Assembly: GCA_963518845.1 (NCBI GenBank) | Contig: CAUQKV010000007.1 | Coordinates: 7,928 to 71,927, forward strand | Source: JABCPE02 sp963518845 | Lineage (GTDB): Bacteria; Bacteroidota; Bacteroidia; Flavobacteriales; Weeksellaceae | Reading direction: 5' to 3' | Length of the DNA: 64,000 nucleotides | In this document: piece by piece, positions 8,594-17,986 of the stretch | How positions within the stretch are numbered: position 1 is the stretch's first letter | Layout: each line of letters begins with the position of its first letter | The notes under the pieces: model-generated | Seen by the model: only the letters and a program-made list of their open reading frames with translations | Told to the model about the DNA's origin: nothing | The model's database searches: none | Translations under genes and position numbers: made by a program

Positions 8594-10483
8594 ATATTGA
8601 TATTGCTGGGAAGCCTTTTAAAGGCGCAGACAGATGATTTGCCAGTGAGTGATTCCGTTGTGGTGGACAATGGAGAGAAGGATTCTATACAGATTTTTAG
8701 CCCAACGATTGATGACTATCAGTTTTTCACACAGTTTTCTCAGCGAAAAGTGTTTGATACTGTTTTCACTATTGGGAAATCTTACCAATTTACTCAGTAT
8801 AATAATAGAGATAATTTTGGGAAAATCCAGTTTGCGAATATCGGAGAAGGGTTTCAGAATTTGGTTTATAAGACCGATGCAGAGCAGGATTTAGCATTAT
8901 TGCCTACAAGAAAATCATTCTTTATACTTGGAATTAAGGATATAAAATATTACGATGTGAAAAGTCCCACTACGGCATTCTATTATCATAATGGAATGAG
9001 TAGCGGCGGAGCTCTGCAAACAACTTATACTCAGAATATTGGCAAAAGGTTTAATTTTGCGATAGAGTATATGGGGCTGCGTTCGGAGGGGTTGTATCAG
9101 AGGGAAATAGCATCTTCTAATAATACCATTTTCTCTGCACATTATCTTTCTAAAAACTCTAAATATGAGGCTTTTGCGCATTTCATTCATCAGAATATTT
9201 CTAATGAAGAGAATGGTGGGATTGCGAATTTGGAGAATTTTACAAGTGGAGATTCTCGGTTCAACAGCAGAAAAAATCTTACGGTAAATTTGCATAATAC
9301 CTACACCAGAATGGCAGTGAGGAGGTTTTATTTTAGCCATTATTTTGCACCTTTCGATGTGGAGAAATTTCCATTTAAGCTGAGTCATACAATTTTTTAT
9401 CAAACCAATAAATATTTCTACACACAGGATGGCACAGAGAACTATTATTCATCTTCGTTGATTACGGATTATCCTACCAATAATAAGAGGAAATCGACTA
9501 AATTCAGCAATACAGTGAGTTTGCTTTTTGATAATGAGGCTTTTAGAGCGGAAGCGGGAATTCGTTATCAGAATATCGGTTACAGGTCATTTTATCCGTT
9601 GATAATCAGTGGAGTACAGGAAGATTCTAAATTTAAGGAAAATCGTTTGGGATTGGTAGGAAATCTTAAAATAAAACTTTGGGATAAAATCAATCTAAAT
9701 TCGGATTTGGAAATTTCTAACGGAAAAGCCTTTGGGAATTATCTAAATTCAGAAAATCATTTGACTTTTGAGCCTATTGAGGGCTATTCCATCGGCGGGC
9801 ATGTGAAGTTCAAATCGGCGGCTCCATCGTTTAATTATTTGATGAACACTTCTTTTTATCAAGATTATAATTTTAAATATTCTGATTTTAAGAACCAAAA
9901 TGTTTTGGAAATAGGAGCTGATTTAAATCTTAAATGGTTTGATACTAAGTTGTTTGCGAATTATTTCAGAATAGGGCAGCTGGCGTATTTTGATTCTTCG
10001 GCGATGCCTCAGCAGGGCATTTCATCGGTGAATATATCGCAGGTAGGAGGAGAGGCTACATTTACTTATCGTAAATTTAATTTTAATGCTAAAGTATTGG
10101 TTCAGAATGTTTTAAATAATAAAGATGTACTTCCGTTGCCAGAATTCATAGGAAGAGCGAATGTTTATTATCAGTCCAAAATATTCAAAAAAGCGGCGGA
10201 AATACAGACAGGAATCAAGGCTTATTATTTCTCAAAATTCGCCTCTCAGCAGTATTTTCCGATACTTAATGAATTTATCCTGCCTTCCACAGATTCGCAT
10301 TCCATCGGAGGAAGACCATTGGTGGATGTTTATTTTAATATGAAAGTAAAACGAATGATGATTTACGCTGAAGCACAGCATCTTAACACTACTTTCATGA
10401 AAAACCAGTCTTATGCTGCGCCGTTTTATCCAGTGGCAGATTTTAGACTGAATTTAGGTTTGGTATGGTATTTATTCCACTAA
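8576..10483 (+). CDS. Putative porin (Porin_10-type outer-membrane beta-barrel)
   Basis: The 635-residue protein has a signal peptide, MRYIFFILILLGSLLKAQ, and then a sequence of alternating aromatic and polar strands ending in ADFRLNLGLVWYLFH. This fits the Bacteroidota 'putative porin' family (Porin_10) of outer-membrane barrels. Features such as FNFAIEYMGLRSEGLYQRE and FYFSHYFAPFD fit surface-exposed barrel repeats. The substrate is unknown. The gene lies 50 bases after SusD and 13 bases before bshC. Its start codon is buried in a perfect hairpin, so translation from a read-through SusCD transcript should be poor unless the hairpin is opened. No other Met lies early enough to keep the signal peptide. 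Confidence 0.82.
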   Translation: MRYIFFILILLGSLLKAQTDDLPVSDSVVVDNGEKDSIQIFSPTIDDYQFFTQFSQRKVFDTVFTIGKSYQFTQYNNRDNFGKIQFANIGEGFQNLVYKTDAEQDLALLPTRKSFFILGIKDIKYYDVKSPTTAFYYHNGMSSGGALQTTYTQNIGKRFNFAIEYMGLRSEGLYQREIASSNNTIFSAHYLSKNSKYEAFAHFIHQNISNEENGGIANLENFTSGDSRFNSRKNLTVNLHNTYTRMAVRRFYFSHYFAPFDVEKFPFKLSHTIFYQTNKYFYTQDGTENYYSSSLITDYPTNNKRKSTKFSNTVSLLFDNEAFRAEAGIRYQNIGYRSFYPLIISGVQEDSKFKENRLGLVGNLKIKLWDKINLNSDLEISNGKAFGNYLNSENHLTFEPIEGYSIGGHVKFKSAAPSFNYLMNTSFYQDYNFKYSDFKNQNVLEIGADLNLKWFDTKLFANYFRIGQLAYFDSSAMPQQGISSVNISQVGGEATFTYRKFNFNAKVLVQNVLNNKDVLPLPEFIGRANVYYQSKIFKKAAEIQTGIKAYYFSKFASQQYFPILNEFILPSTDSHSIGGRPLVDVYFNMKVKRMMIYAEAQHLNTTFMKNQSYAAPFYPVADFRLNLGLVWYLFH

Positions 10484-10495
10484 AATAAAGGTAAA

Positions 10496-12073
10496 ATGAA
10501 CGAAAAAGAGATATTTTTAAAAGACATATACAGCATTCCGAGCCTTATTAAGGATTTTTTCGCTGATGAGGAATATGCTTCGCATAGATTTTCTTTGGAA
10601 AATGTCCAGAAACAGGTGGAATTTAAGGAAAAAAGTTATTCCAAAGAGCAGAGAAAAATTCTTTGTGAGGTTTTGGGAAAACAATTAGGAAGTTTGCAAC
10701 TGTCTGATAAACAGAAAGAAAACCTGCGAGCTCTTTCACAGGAGAATGCTTTTACTATCGTTACGGGACATCAGTTGAACCTATTTACAGGACCTGCATT
10801 TTTCGTTTATAAAATTTTGCAGACGATAAAAACGACAGATTTTCTGAACCAAAATATTCAAGGGAAAAAATTCGTTCCTATATTTTGGATGGCTACGGAA
10901 GACCATGATTTTGAGGAAATAAATCATTTTAAAACTGAAAACTACATTTATAGCATCGATGGGAAATCAGGAGGAGCAGTCGGCAGAATAAAGGTCGAGA
11001 AAAACAATTTCATAGAAGAATTTGAAAAAGAATTTAAATACAATGATTTTGGTAAGGAGCTGATAGACTGGATGAAAGAAACCTATGCAGAGGGAAAAAC
11101 TTTAGCAGAAGCTACCAAAACGCTGGTAAATAAACTCTTTGCCGACCGAGGGTTGCTGATGATAGATGGAGATGACCGAAGGCTGAAAGAGCAGATGAAG
11201 GAGATTTTTGCTGATGAATTGAAAAATAATTCACTGAAAAAAGAAACGCACCAATCCGTAGAAAATCTTACGAAGAAATACGGAAAAGTGCAGGTAAATC
11301 CGAGGGAAATCAATTTGTTTTATCTTACGGAAACTCGTGATAGAATAGAGTTTGATGGAGAAAAATACCATGTGGTGGACAAGGAAATTTCTTTCACAGA
11401 GGAGGAAATTTTGGCGGAATTAGAAAGTTATCCAGAAAAATTCAGCCCAAATGCAGTGATGCGCCCTATTTATCAGGAAAAAATACTTCCAAATATAGCT
11501 TATATAGGCGGAAATGCAGAGGTAATGTATTGGCTGGAGCTGAAAGAATATTTCCGACATGTGGAAGTTCCTTTTCCGATTTTAATTCCGAGAAATTCAA
11601 TGCTTTTTTTGACTGAGAAAACAGCAAATAAAATCCAGAAAATGGGACTTGGGATAGAGGAGTTTTTCATGGATTATGCGGAGATTATCAAGGAAAAATT
11701 GCTTTTTGAATCGGAACTTTTGGAGATTCTGACAGAGAAAGAAGAGGAACTGAAAAAATCTTTCGGGCTGCTGAAAGAAAAATCTTCACTTACGGATAAG
11801 ACTTTTAGGAATTTGGTGGAAGCGGAGGAAACCCGTCAGCTGAAATCTTATAACCGAATGAAAAAGAGACTTTTGCGAGCAGAAAAAATAAAACAATACG
11901 AGAAATATATGCAGCTGAGACAGTTATATTTAGATGTTCATCCTAATGCTGTGTGGCAGGAGAGAGTGCTGAATTTCAGTGTGTTTTATGCTCAGAAAGG
12001 GAGAGGATGGATAGAAGAATGCTATCAAAAAATGGATGTGGAAAACTCTGTGCTAATTATTTCGTGCATTTAA
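10496..12073 (+). CDS. bshC: Bacillithiol biosynthesis cysteine-adding enzyme BshC
   Basis: The 525-residue protein has the length and motifs of BshC, the enzyme thought to add cysteine to glucosaminyl-malate in the last step of bacillithiol synthesis. Recognisable stretches are TGHQLNLFTGPAFFVYKI, then KKFVPIFWMATEDHDFEEI, NAVMRPIYQEKILPNIAYIGG and PFPILIPRNSMLFL. A coiled-coil segment (LLEILTEKEEELKKSFGLL and beyond, near 410-480) is also normal for the family. Its presence indicates that the organism uses bacillithiol as low-molecular-weight thiol. The start is 12 bases after the porin stop. bshA and bshB are not in the window. Confidence 0.93.
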   Translation: MNEKEIFLKDIYSIPSLIKDFFADEEYASHRFSLENVQKQVEFKEKSYSKEQRKILCEVLGKQLGSLQLSDKQKENLRALSQENAFTIVTGHQLNLFTGPAFFVYKILQTIKTTDFLNQNIQGKKFVPIFWMATEDHDFEEINHFKTENYIYSIDGKSGGAVGRIKVEKNNFIEEFEKEFKYNDFGKELIDWMKETYAEGKTLAEATKTLVNKLFADRGLLMIDGDDRRLKEQMKEIFADELKNNSLKKETHQSVENLTKKYGKVQVNPREINLFYLTETRDRIEFDGEKYHVVDKEISFTEEEILAELESYPEKFSPNAVMRPIYQEKILPNIAYIGGNAEVMYWLELKEYFRHVEVPFPILIPRNSMLFLTEKTANKIQKMGLGIEEFFMDYAEIIKEKLLFESELLEILTEKEEELKKSFGLLKEKSSLTDKTFRNLVEAEETRQLKSYNRMKKRLLRAEKIKQYEKYMQLRQLYLDVHPNAVWQERVLNFSVFYAQKGRGWIEECYQKMDVENSVLIISCI

Positions 12074-12084
12074 TTATAAAGCCG

Positions 12085-12092
12085 TATTTTTG
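12085..12092 (+). promoter_or_regulatory. -7 box TATTTTTG before the LysM gene
   Basis: A perfect TAnnTTTG match lies 37 bases before the ATG at 12130. No convincing -33 TTTG stands 18-21 bases upstream, so the promoter is only likely. Confidence 0.4.
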
Positions 12093-12129
12093 TGGTCTAA
12101 TTGTTATATAACAACAATACTTAAATCAG

Positions 12130-14100
12130 ATGAAAAAAATATTTTTAACCATACTAGGAACAGCATTTGCGGTATTATCTGGGCAGCAGAAGAAGCATAC
12201 TGTGGTGGCTAAAGAAAATCCCACTACTATTGCTAAAAAATATGGTGTCAGCGTAGATGAACTTATCAAGCAAAATCCTAAAATAAAGGATGGGAAAATA
12301 GATATAGGAGATGTTTTGATTATTCCTAATAAACAAACAAACACTCAGAAAACAGAAGAGAAAAAGGAGGAAAAAAAGGAAGAAAAAAAGTCTACTGAAA
12401 AGAAATCCAATCAAAAATTGGGTAAAATTTATCTTCAGCCAAAACAGACCATCTATGGCATAACGAGACAATACAAAATCTCTGAAGAAGAACTGAGAAA
12501 GTTGAATCCTAATTTGGAAAGCCACATGAAAGTGGGCGAGGCGCTTGTATTACCAGAAGATAAAATCAGAAAGTATGGAGACAAAGCCGCTCAGCAGGAG
12601 GTGGTAGATACGCCTAAAAAGGATAAAGAGGAGGAGAAAAAAAATCAAATGTTGGCTTCAGAAGATGGAGCGTATGTGGTTCAGCCAAAAGATACATATT
12701 ATGGAATTACAAGGAAGTTTAACATTTCACAGAGTGAGTTGTTTGCATTAAATTCAGGGTTGGAACAGAGAGGGCTTAGGTCTGGAGATGTTATCATAGT
12801 GAAAAATACAGCATCTTCTAAAAATATAGCAACGACAACGAAAGAAACTTCTGAGAAAAATACAAAACCTAAAGAGGAAAAAAATACGCCTCCAAAAGAG
12901 GTGAAAACCAAAACTTATTCCGTAGAGGAATATGTAACTCACGAGGTTAAAAAAGGCGAAAGTGCATTTGGAATTGTGAATAAATATAACATCACATATG
13001 ACCAACTTGCCGAAATGAACGGAGGGCTTCCTAATGGGATAAAACAAGGAATGGTGCTGAATATCAAGAAGGTAAATAGACAATATGTAAAAGCTGATGA
13101 TGATGTGTTTAGTATTGCTTTGATTCTGCCTTTTGGGTTTGATACTAATGACACTAAATATAGAACGCTTTCTGCGGACTTCCTAATTGGTGCTAAACTT
13201 GCTGCACAAAGAGGAATGCGAGATGGTAAAAAAGTAAGTATCAATGTGATAGATGCTGAAAATGAGAATTCTTTCAAGAATAATTTGGCGCAGATTAACA
13301 AGACCAATACAGATTTGATTATAGGTCCGTTCTTTAAATCAAATGTAATAGAAGTTCTTGAATATGTGAAGAATGAAAAAATTCCTGTGGTGGCTCCATT
13401 TGCCCATACAGAGGAGATGTATAAATACAATAATTTGGTGATTGTAGAGCCAGGGAATAGAGTGTATGCAGAGAGAATAGTTCGTGAGGTCAAAAATGCT
13501 CATTCAAAGGAAAAAGTATTTATTGTAGGTGAAGAAAATAATCCAGAAGTTATTTTCCTTAAAGAGCAGTTAGCAAAAGAGCTGTCTAAAACTGAAATTT
13601 CGGTGATTAGTTCTCCATCTGGAATAGAACTTGAGCAGAATATGGTAACAGGGCAAAGCCTGCCAGCAGTAGTTATTTTAGCAAATGATAATAATGCTGT
13701 GGGAGCAGGGTTTGCAAAGAAAATAATAGAACTAGCCAAGCAAACAGAAGGAATCAAGGCGTTTAGTATGTATTATCACCCTGATTTTGAGAAGAATGTA
13801 GATCCTTTAAGTAAAGCGAATTTGGTTTATTTGATGGATAGAAAAATAAATACAGATGGAGATTTTGAGAAGGAGGTTTTGGCTGAGTTTAAAAAAGAAT
13901 ATTGTAGAACACCATCCAAATATACCATTATAGGTTTTGATGTGGTTAGTGATATGTTGGCAAGGGAATCAAAAGGAGAAGTCCTAAGAAATATGAGTAA
14001 AGTTCAGACTCAGTTGGCAACCAAGTTTGAATATATCCGAAACAAAAAAAATGGGGCTTTTGTGAATACTGGATTTAGAGTAGTAAGATTGGTTCCTTAG
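12130..14100 (+). CDS. LysM-repeat protein with periplasmic-binding-protein-like C-terminal domain
   Basis: The protein has 656 residues. After a signal peptide (MKKIFLTILGTAFAVLSGQ) come four LysM domains, each with the pattern I..KY.I....L...N and a final G..L.IP. They lie at roughly residues 22-66, 98-143, 180-225 and 268-313 and are separated by Lys/Glu/Thr-rich linkers. The C-terminal half, from about 325 (FSIALILPFGFD, LSADFLIGAKLAAQRGM, TDLIIGPFFKSNVIEVL), resembles a type I periplasmic binding fold like branched-chain amino-acid receptors. LysM binds peptidoglycan, so the protein probably sits at the cell wall. The architecture is frequent in Flavobacteriia; its function is not established. 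The fabD gene follows after 38 bases. Confidence 0.85.
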   Translation: MKKIFLTILGTAFAVLSGQQKKHTVVAKENPTTIAKKYGVSVDELIKQNPKIKDGKIDIGDVLIIPNKQTNTQKTEEKKEEKKEEKKSTEKKSNQKLGKIYLQPKQTIYGITRQYKISEEELRKLNPNLESHMKVGEALVLPEDKIRKYGDKAAQQEVVDTPKKDKEEEKKNQMLASEDGAYVVQPKDTYYGITRKFNISQSELFALNSGLEQRGLRSGDVIIVKNTASSKNIATTTKETSEKNTKPKEEKNTPPKEVKTKTYSVEEYVTHEVKKGESAFGIVNKYNITYDQLAEMNGGLPNGIKQGMVLNIKKVNRQYVKADDDVFSIALILPFGFDTNDTKYRTLSADFLIGAKLAAQRGMRDGKKVSINVIDAENENSFKNNLAQINKTNTDLIIGPFFKSNVIEVLEYVKNEKIPVVAPFAHTEEMYKYNNLVIVEPGNRVYAERIVREVKNAHSKEKVFIVGEENNPEVIFLKEQLAKELSKTEISVISSPSGIELEQNMVTGQSLPAVVILANDNNAVGAGFAKKIIELAKQTEGIKAFSMYYHPDFEKNVDPLSKANLVYLMDRKINTDGDFEKEVLAEFKKEYCRTPSKYTIIGFDVVSDMLARESKGEVLRNMSKVQTQLATKFEYIRNKKNGAFVNTGFRVVRLVP

Positions 14101-14138
14101 TTTTTTAATAATAAAATAGATTTAGATTTTTCAAAAAT

Positions 14139-15014
14139 ATGAAAGCATTAGTGTTTCCTGGACAAGGGTCTCAGTTTGTGGGGATGGGTAAGGATCTTTA
14201 TGACTACCGTAAGGAGATTAGAGATTTGATGAATTCTGCTAATGATATATTGGGATTTGATATTTTGGCCGTGATGTTTGATGGGACAGAAGAGGATTTA
14301 AAGAAAACCAAAATAACACAGCCCGCTATTTTTATTCATTCTGTAGCTATTGTAAAGGCAATCAATACGATAGGAGCAGGTATGGTGGCGGGGCACTCTT
14401 TGGGTGAATTCTCTGCATTGGTAGCGAATGGAGTTTTATCGTTTAAAGACGGACTGGAGCTGGTTTATCAAAGAGCTTTGGCTATGCAGGAGGCTTGTGA
14501 TATCAATCCTTCTTCTATGGCAGCGGTACTTGGGCTGGATGATGATAAAGTAGAAAAAATTTGTGCAGAGATAGAGGGACTTGTAGTTCCTGCGAACTAT
14601 AACTGCCCAGGGCAGCTCGTAATTTCTGGTGAAACATCAGCAGTAGAAAAGGCGTGCGAAGCCCTAAAAGCAGCTGGAGCAAAAAGAGCGCTTTTACTGC
14701 CAGTGAATGGAGCTTTTCACTCTCCTTTGATGCAGCCAGCGCAAGAAAAATTAGCACAAGCAATAGAAGGAGTTAAGTTTAATAATCCTATTCTTCCAAT
14801 TTATCAGAATGTAACAACGACTCCTGTGACAGACCCAGAGGAAATAAAAAAGAATCTGATAGCACAGCTGACAGGTCCTGTAAAATGGACACAAACAATA
14901 CAGAATATGGTAAAAGATGGCGCTGACCATTTTGTGGAAGTAGGGCCAGGGAAAACATTACAAGGATTGATAAAGAAAATATCGCCTAGTATTATGGTTT
15001 CATCAGGGATATAA
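14139..15014 (+). CDS. fabD: Malonyl-CoA:ACP transacylase
   Basis: The 291-residue protein transfers malonyl groups from CoA to acyl carrier protein to feed fatty-acid elongation in the cytoplasm. The oxyanion motif FPGQGSQ is at the N-terminus. The nucleophile elbow GHSLGEF has Ser87. The substrate-binding Arg is in LVYQRALAMQEA, the catalytic His in NGAFHSPLM, and the end VEVGPGKTLQGLIKK is typical. The length matches E. coli FabD (about 309). It is monocistronic or co-transcribed with the LysM gene and is followed by a terminator. Confidence 0.96.
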   Translation: MKALVFPGQGSQFVGMGKDLYDYRKEIRDLMNSANDILGFDILAVMFDGTEEDLKKTKITQPAIFIHSVAIVKAINTIGAGMVAGHSLGEFSALVANGVLSFKDGLELVYQRALAMQEACDINPSSMAAVLGLDDDKVEKICAEIEGLVVPANYNCPGQLVISGETSAVEKACEALKAAGAKRALLLPVNGAFHSPLMQPAQEKLAQAIEGVKFNNPILPIYQNVTTTPVTDPEEIKKNLIAQLTGPVKWTQTIQNMVKDGADHFVEVGPGKTLQGLIKKISPSIMVSSGI

Positions 15015-15038
15015 TGGATTTTGTAATCTGTAAAAAAT

Positions 15039-15077
15039 ATTGCTATTCTTGGATATTCTGAGGATAGCAATTTGTTT
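15039..15077 (+). terminator. Intrinsic terminator after fabD
   Basis: ATTGCTATTCT (15039-15049) pairs with AGGATAGCAAT (15061-15071) with one wobble, followed by TTTGTTTAT. Its T-rich end overlaps the upstream part of the next promoter. Confidence 0.65.
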
Positions 15078-15089
15078 ATAAATATTATT

Positions 15090-15097
15090 TACCTTTG
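15090..15097 (+). promoter_or_regulatory. -7 box TACCTTTG before the GHMP kinase gene
   Basis: A perfect TAnnTTTG match ends 4 bases before the ATG at 15102, so the transcript would be nearly leaderless. This rules out the in-frame ATG at 15072, which lies upstream of the box. Confidence 0.5.
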
Positions 15098-15101
15098 TTT
15101 T

Positions 15102-16007
15102 ATGGAAAGTTTTTTTTCACACGGCAAACTGCTTCTTACCTCAGAATATTTCGTGCTGGATGGGGCAATGGCACTGGCTGTTCCGACCAAATCTGGACAA
15201 AACCTCTGTGTAGAAGAAAAAAATGATGGCAAGGCTCTCGTTTTTTGGGAGGCTTATCATAATGGGAGGCTTTGGATGAGTGCAGAAATTGATTATCTCA
15301 ATTGGAGAATTATAAAAACTAATCTTCCCGAAAATGCCGAATTCATCGTGAATGTTCTCAGAAATATTCAGAAACTTTCATCATCTCATTTACAAGATAA
15401 GAAGTCATATTTCATCAAGACAAATCTTGAATTTCCTGCTAATTTCGGCTGGGGGAGCAGTTCTACGCTGATGGCAAATCTTGCTAAATGGGCTGGGATA
15501 AATGCTTTTGAGCTTAATGAGATTTCCCTTGGTGGAAGCGGCTATGATATAGCAGTAGCAATGGAGGGAACGCCTGTTTTGTATCAGTTAAATTGGAAAA
15601 ATAGAGAGATAAAACAAGTGGATTTTAATCCAGAATTTAAGGATGAATTGATATTTGTCCATCTCAATCAAAAACAAGACAGCCGCGAAGGCATAAAGCT
15701 CTATAAATCCAAACCCAAATCAAAGGAAATAGTTGGCGAGTTTTCGGATTTAACAGAAAAAATTTTGAATTGTAAAAACATTGACGAATTTTCTGATTTA
15801 ATGGAAATTCACGAAAAAAAAGTTTCCGCATTTTTGGGACTTCCCAAAGTTAAACAGCAGTATTTCCCTGATTGCCCTGTTTTTGTGAAAAGCCTTGGGG
15901 CGTGGGGAGGAGATTTTGTGATGACTAGAAAATTTCAAGGATATGAAAACTTTTTTCACGGATATGGGTTTCATACTTTTTTTGACTGGAACGAAATAAT
16001 TAAGTAA
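15102..16007 (+). CDS. GYDIA-family GHMP kinase
   Basis: The protein has about 301 residues in the GHMP kinase superfamily (galactokinase, homoserine, mevalonate and phosphomevalonate kinases). The glycine/serine-rich ATP loop is seen in PANFGWGSSSTLMANLAKW, and GGSGYDIAVAMEGTP contains the GYDIA signature that names this Bacteroidota family. The N-terminus FFSHGKLLLTSEYFVLDGA resembles mevalonate-pathway kinases, so a step in isoprenoid synthesis is plausible but unproven. I start at MESFFSHGK (15102) rather than at the earlier in-frame ATG because a perfect -7 promoter box lies between them. Residues after 215 form a helical region ending in GYGFHTFFDWNEIIK. Confidence 0.85.
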   Translation: MESFFSHGKLLLTSEYFVLDGAMALAVPTKSGQNLCVEEKNDGKALVFWEAYHNGRLWMSAEIDYLNWRIIKTNLPENAEFIVNVLRNIQKLSSSHLQDKKSYFIKTNLEFPANFGWGSSSTLMANLAKWAGINAFELNEISLGGSGYDIAVAMEGTPVLYQLNWKNREIKQVDFNPEFKDELIFVHLNQKQDSREGIKLYKSKPKSKEIVGEFSDLTEKILNCKNIDEFSDLMEIHEKKVSAFLGLPKVKQQYFPDCPVFVKSLGAWGGDFVMTRKFQGYENFFHGYGFHTFFDWNEIIK

Positions 16008-16045
16008 AACTGAGCTAAATCATAGGAAATACCTAAAAATATCAA

Positions 16046-16053
16046 TACATTTG
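16046..16053 (+). promoter_or_regulatory. -7 box TACATTTG of the pckA promoter
   Basis: A perfect TAnnTTTG match 30 bases before the ATG at 16084. The alternative in-frame TTG at 16051 lies inside the box and cannot be the start of translation. Confidence 0.5.
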
Positions 16054-16083
16054 CGTATAGTTAATTTATATAAAATTTTTAAC

Positions 16084-17679
16084 ATGGAACAGATTAAAAA
16101 CTATTTAGAAAAACATGGAATTAAGGGAGTTAAGGAGATTGTGTATAATCCTACCTACGAACAACTTTTCCAAGATGAAATGTCGCCAGAAAACGAAGGT
16201 TTTGAGAAAGGAATTTTAACAAATTCAGGTGCTGTTGCTGTGAAGACAGGTGTTTTCACAGGGCGTTCGCCAAAGGATAGATATATCGTAAAAGACCAAA
16301 CTACGGAGAATACGATTTGGTGGGATGGTAAAATAAACTTGCCTACGACGCCTGAGATTTTTGGTGGTTTAAAGAAAATAGTAACTGATTCCTTTGAAAA
16401 TAAAAAAATCTATGTGGTGGATACTTTCTGCGGAACCAATCCAGACACAAGATTGAAAGTGAGATTCGTGATGGAGGTGGCTTGGCAGGCGCATTTCGTT
16501 ACCAATATGTTTATCCGCCCTTCTCACTATGACCTAGAACATTACGGAGAGCCAGATTTCTTGGTAATCAATGGTTCTAAGGTAACTAACCCGAACTGGA
16601 AAGAACAAGGGCTTAATTCAGAGAACTTTGTGATGTTTAACCTTACAGAAAAAACTCAAATTATCGGAGGAACTTGGTACGGAGGCGAGATGAAAAAGGG
16701 AATGTTCTCTATGATGAACTACTACCTTCCACTGAAAGGAATGGCGTCTATGCACTGTTCTGCAAATGTCGGCGAAAAAGGCGATGTAGCAGTGTTTTTC
16801 GGGCTTTCTGGAACAGGGAAAACTACGCTTTCTGCTGATCCTAAAAGATACCTTATTGGTGATGATGAGCACGGTTGGGATAACAATGGCGTGTTCAACT
16901 ACGAGGGAGGCTGCTACGCGAAAGTAATAGACCTTTCTGCTGAAAAAGAACCAGATATTTTTGGGGCGATAAAAAGAGATGCTCTTCTGGAAAATGTAGT
17001 GGTAAAGGATAACGGCGAGGTGGACTACAGCGATGGTTCTATCACGGAAAATACCAGAGTTTCTTACCCTATCTATCACATTAGTAAAATAGTTTTACCA
17101 TCAAAAGCAGGACACGCGAAGAAAGTGATTTATCTTTCTGCTGATGCATTTGGGGTGCTTCCTCCAGTTTCTATCCTTACAGACGAGCAGGCACAATACC
17201 ACTTCCTATGCGGATACACTTCTAAAATGGCAGGAACGGAGAGAGGTGTTACAGAGCCGCTGCCGTCTTTCTCACCAGCGTTTGGAGAGGCGTTTTTAGC
17301 GCTTCACCCTACAATGTATTCTAAAACTTTGGTTTCTAAAATGAAAGAACACGGAGCAAAGGCTTATTTAGTAAATACAGGCTGGAACGGAACAGGGAAA
17401 AGAATTTCATTGAAAGATACCAGAGCAATCATAGATGCTATTTTAGATGGTTCTATCGATAAAGCGGAAACAAATCAAATCCCAATTTTAGGACTTACAT
17501 TCCCAACAGCGTTGCCAAATGTTCCTTCTGAAATTCTTGACCCAAGAGATACTTACGCTGATGCTTCTCAGTGGGAAGTTAAAGCTAAAGATTTAGCAGG
17601 AAAGTATATCAAATATTTTGAACAATATACAGACACAGAAGAAGGAAAAGCATTAGTAAATGCAGGTCCGAAATTATAA
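16084..17679 (+). CDS. pckA: Phosphoenolpyruvate carboxykinase (ATP)
   Basis: The 531-residue enzyme converts oxaloacetate and ATP to phosphoenolpyruvate, the first committed step of gluconeogenesis. The kinase P-loop GLSGTGKTTLSADPKRYL and the metal-binding GDDEHGWD identify the ATP-dependent type. Further family blocks are TGRSPKDRYIV, FIRPSHYDLEHYGEPDFLV, GGTWYGGEMKKGMFSMMNY and AYLVNTGWNGTGKRISL. The ATG at 16084 (MEQIKNYLEKHG) is preferred because the upstream TTG is within the promoter. The gene has its own promoter and a strong terminator and is probably monocistronic. Confidence 0.96.
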   Translation: MEQIKNYLEKHGIKGVKEIVYNPTYEQLFQDEMSPENEGFEKGILTNSGAVAVKTGVFTGRSPKDRYIVKDQTTENTIWWDGKINLPTTPEIFGGLKKIVTDSFENKKIYVVDTFCGTNPDTRLKVRFVMEVAWQAHFVTNMFIRPSHYDLEHYGEPDFLVINGSKVTNPNWKEQGLNSENFVMFNLTEKTQIIGGTWYGGEMKKGMFSMMNYYLPLKGMASMHCSANVGEKGDVAVFFGLSGTGKTTLSADPKRYLIGDDEHGWDNNGVFNYEGGCYAKVIDLSAEKEPDIFGAIKRDALLENVVVKDNGEVDYSDGSITENTRVSYPIYHISKIVLPSKAGHAKKVIYLSADAFGVLPPVSILTDEQAQYHFLCGYTSKMAGTERGVTEPLPSFSPAFGEAFLALHPTMYSKTLVSKMKEHGAKAYLVNTGWNGTGKRISLKDTRAIIDAILDGSIDKAETNQIPILGLTFPTALPNVPSEILDPRDTYADASQWEVKAKDLAGKYIKYFEQYTDTEEGKALVNAGPKL

Positions 17680-17688
17680 TAACAAAAC

Positions 17689-17725
17689 AAACCTTCTCAA
17701 ATTTGGGAAGGTTTGTTTTATTTAC
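17689..17725 (+). terminator. Intrinsic terminator after pckA
   Basis: AAACCTTCTCAAAT and ATTTGGGAAGGTTT form a hairpin with one G-T wobble, followed by GTTTTATTT. It lies between pckA and the small membrane protein gene. Confidence 0.7.
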
Positions 17726-17745
17726 AACTTAAATATTTATTGGAT

Positions 17746-17979
17746 ATGAAAAAGAGAAGTATATTTTCAGTTGTGGGAATGTTTTTTGGGATGGGCTTTT
17801 CCGTTGTAGATGGAGTAGTTTCCTATACAGATACAGCTTCATTAAAAGAACCACTCAGCGGAATGATAGCCAATATTCTATCATCTGAAATATTCATTAA
17901 ACACTTCTTAATTTATTCACTTATGGGACTCATTGTTGGTTTTGTTTTTGGTCTTTTTATGGAAAAAATATTTAAGTGA
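17746..17979 (+). CDS. Small membrane protein of unknown function
   Basis: I do not recognise this protein of about 77 residues. It starts with KKRSIFSVVGMFFGMGFS, a basic end and first membrane segment. After a short polar stretch (YTDTASLKEPLSG) there is a second helix, FLIYSLMGLIVGFVFGLFM, and a charged C-terminus (EKIFK). Both ends would therefore face the cytoplasm. The ATG at 17746 is chosen because the in-frame ATG at 17713 is inside the pckA terminator. It has no obvious own promoter and is convergent with dtd. The length and hydrophobic pattern make coding likely, but no role can be given. Confidence 0.55.
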   Translation: MKKRSIFSVVGMFFGMGFSVVDGVVSYTDTASLKEPLSGMIANILSSEIFIKHFLIYSLMGLIVGFVFGLFMEKIFK

Positions 17980-17986
17980 AAAATTC

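Noticed and set aside
12175..13757. Several long reverse-strand frames inside the LysM gene
   Set aside because: They are shadows of the strongly Lys/Thr/Glu-biased coding strand; no start context, no family match and full overlap with a clear gene.
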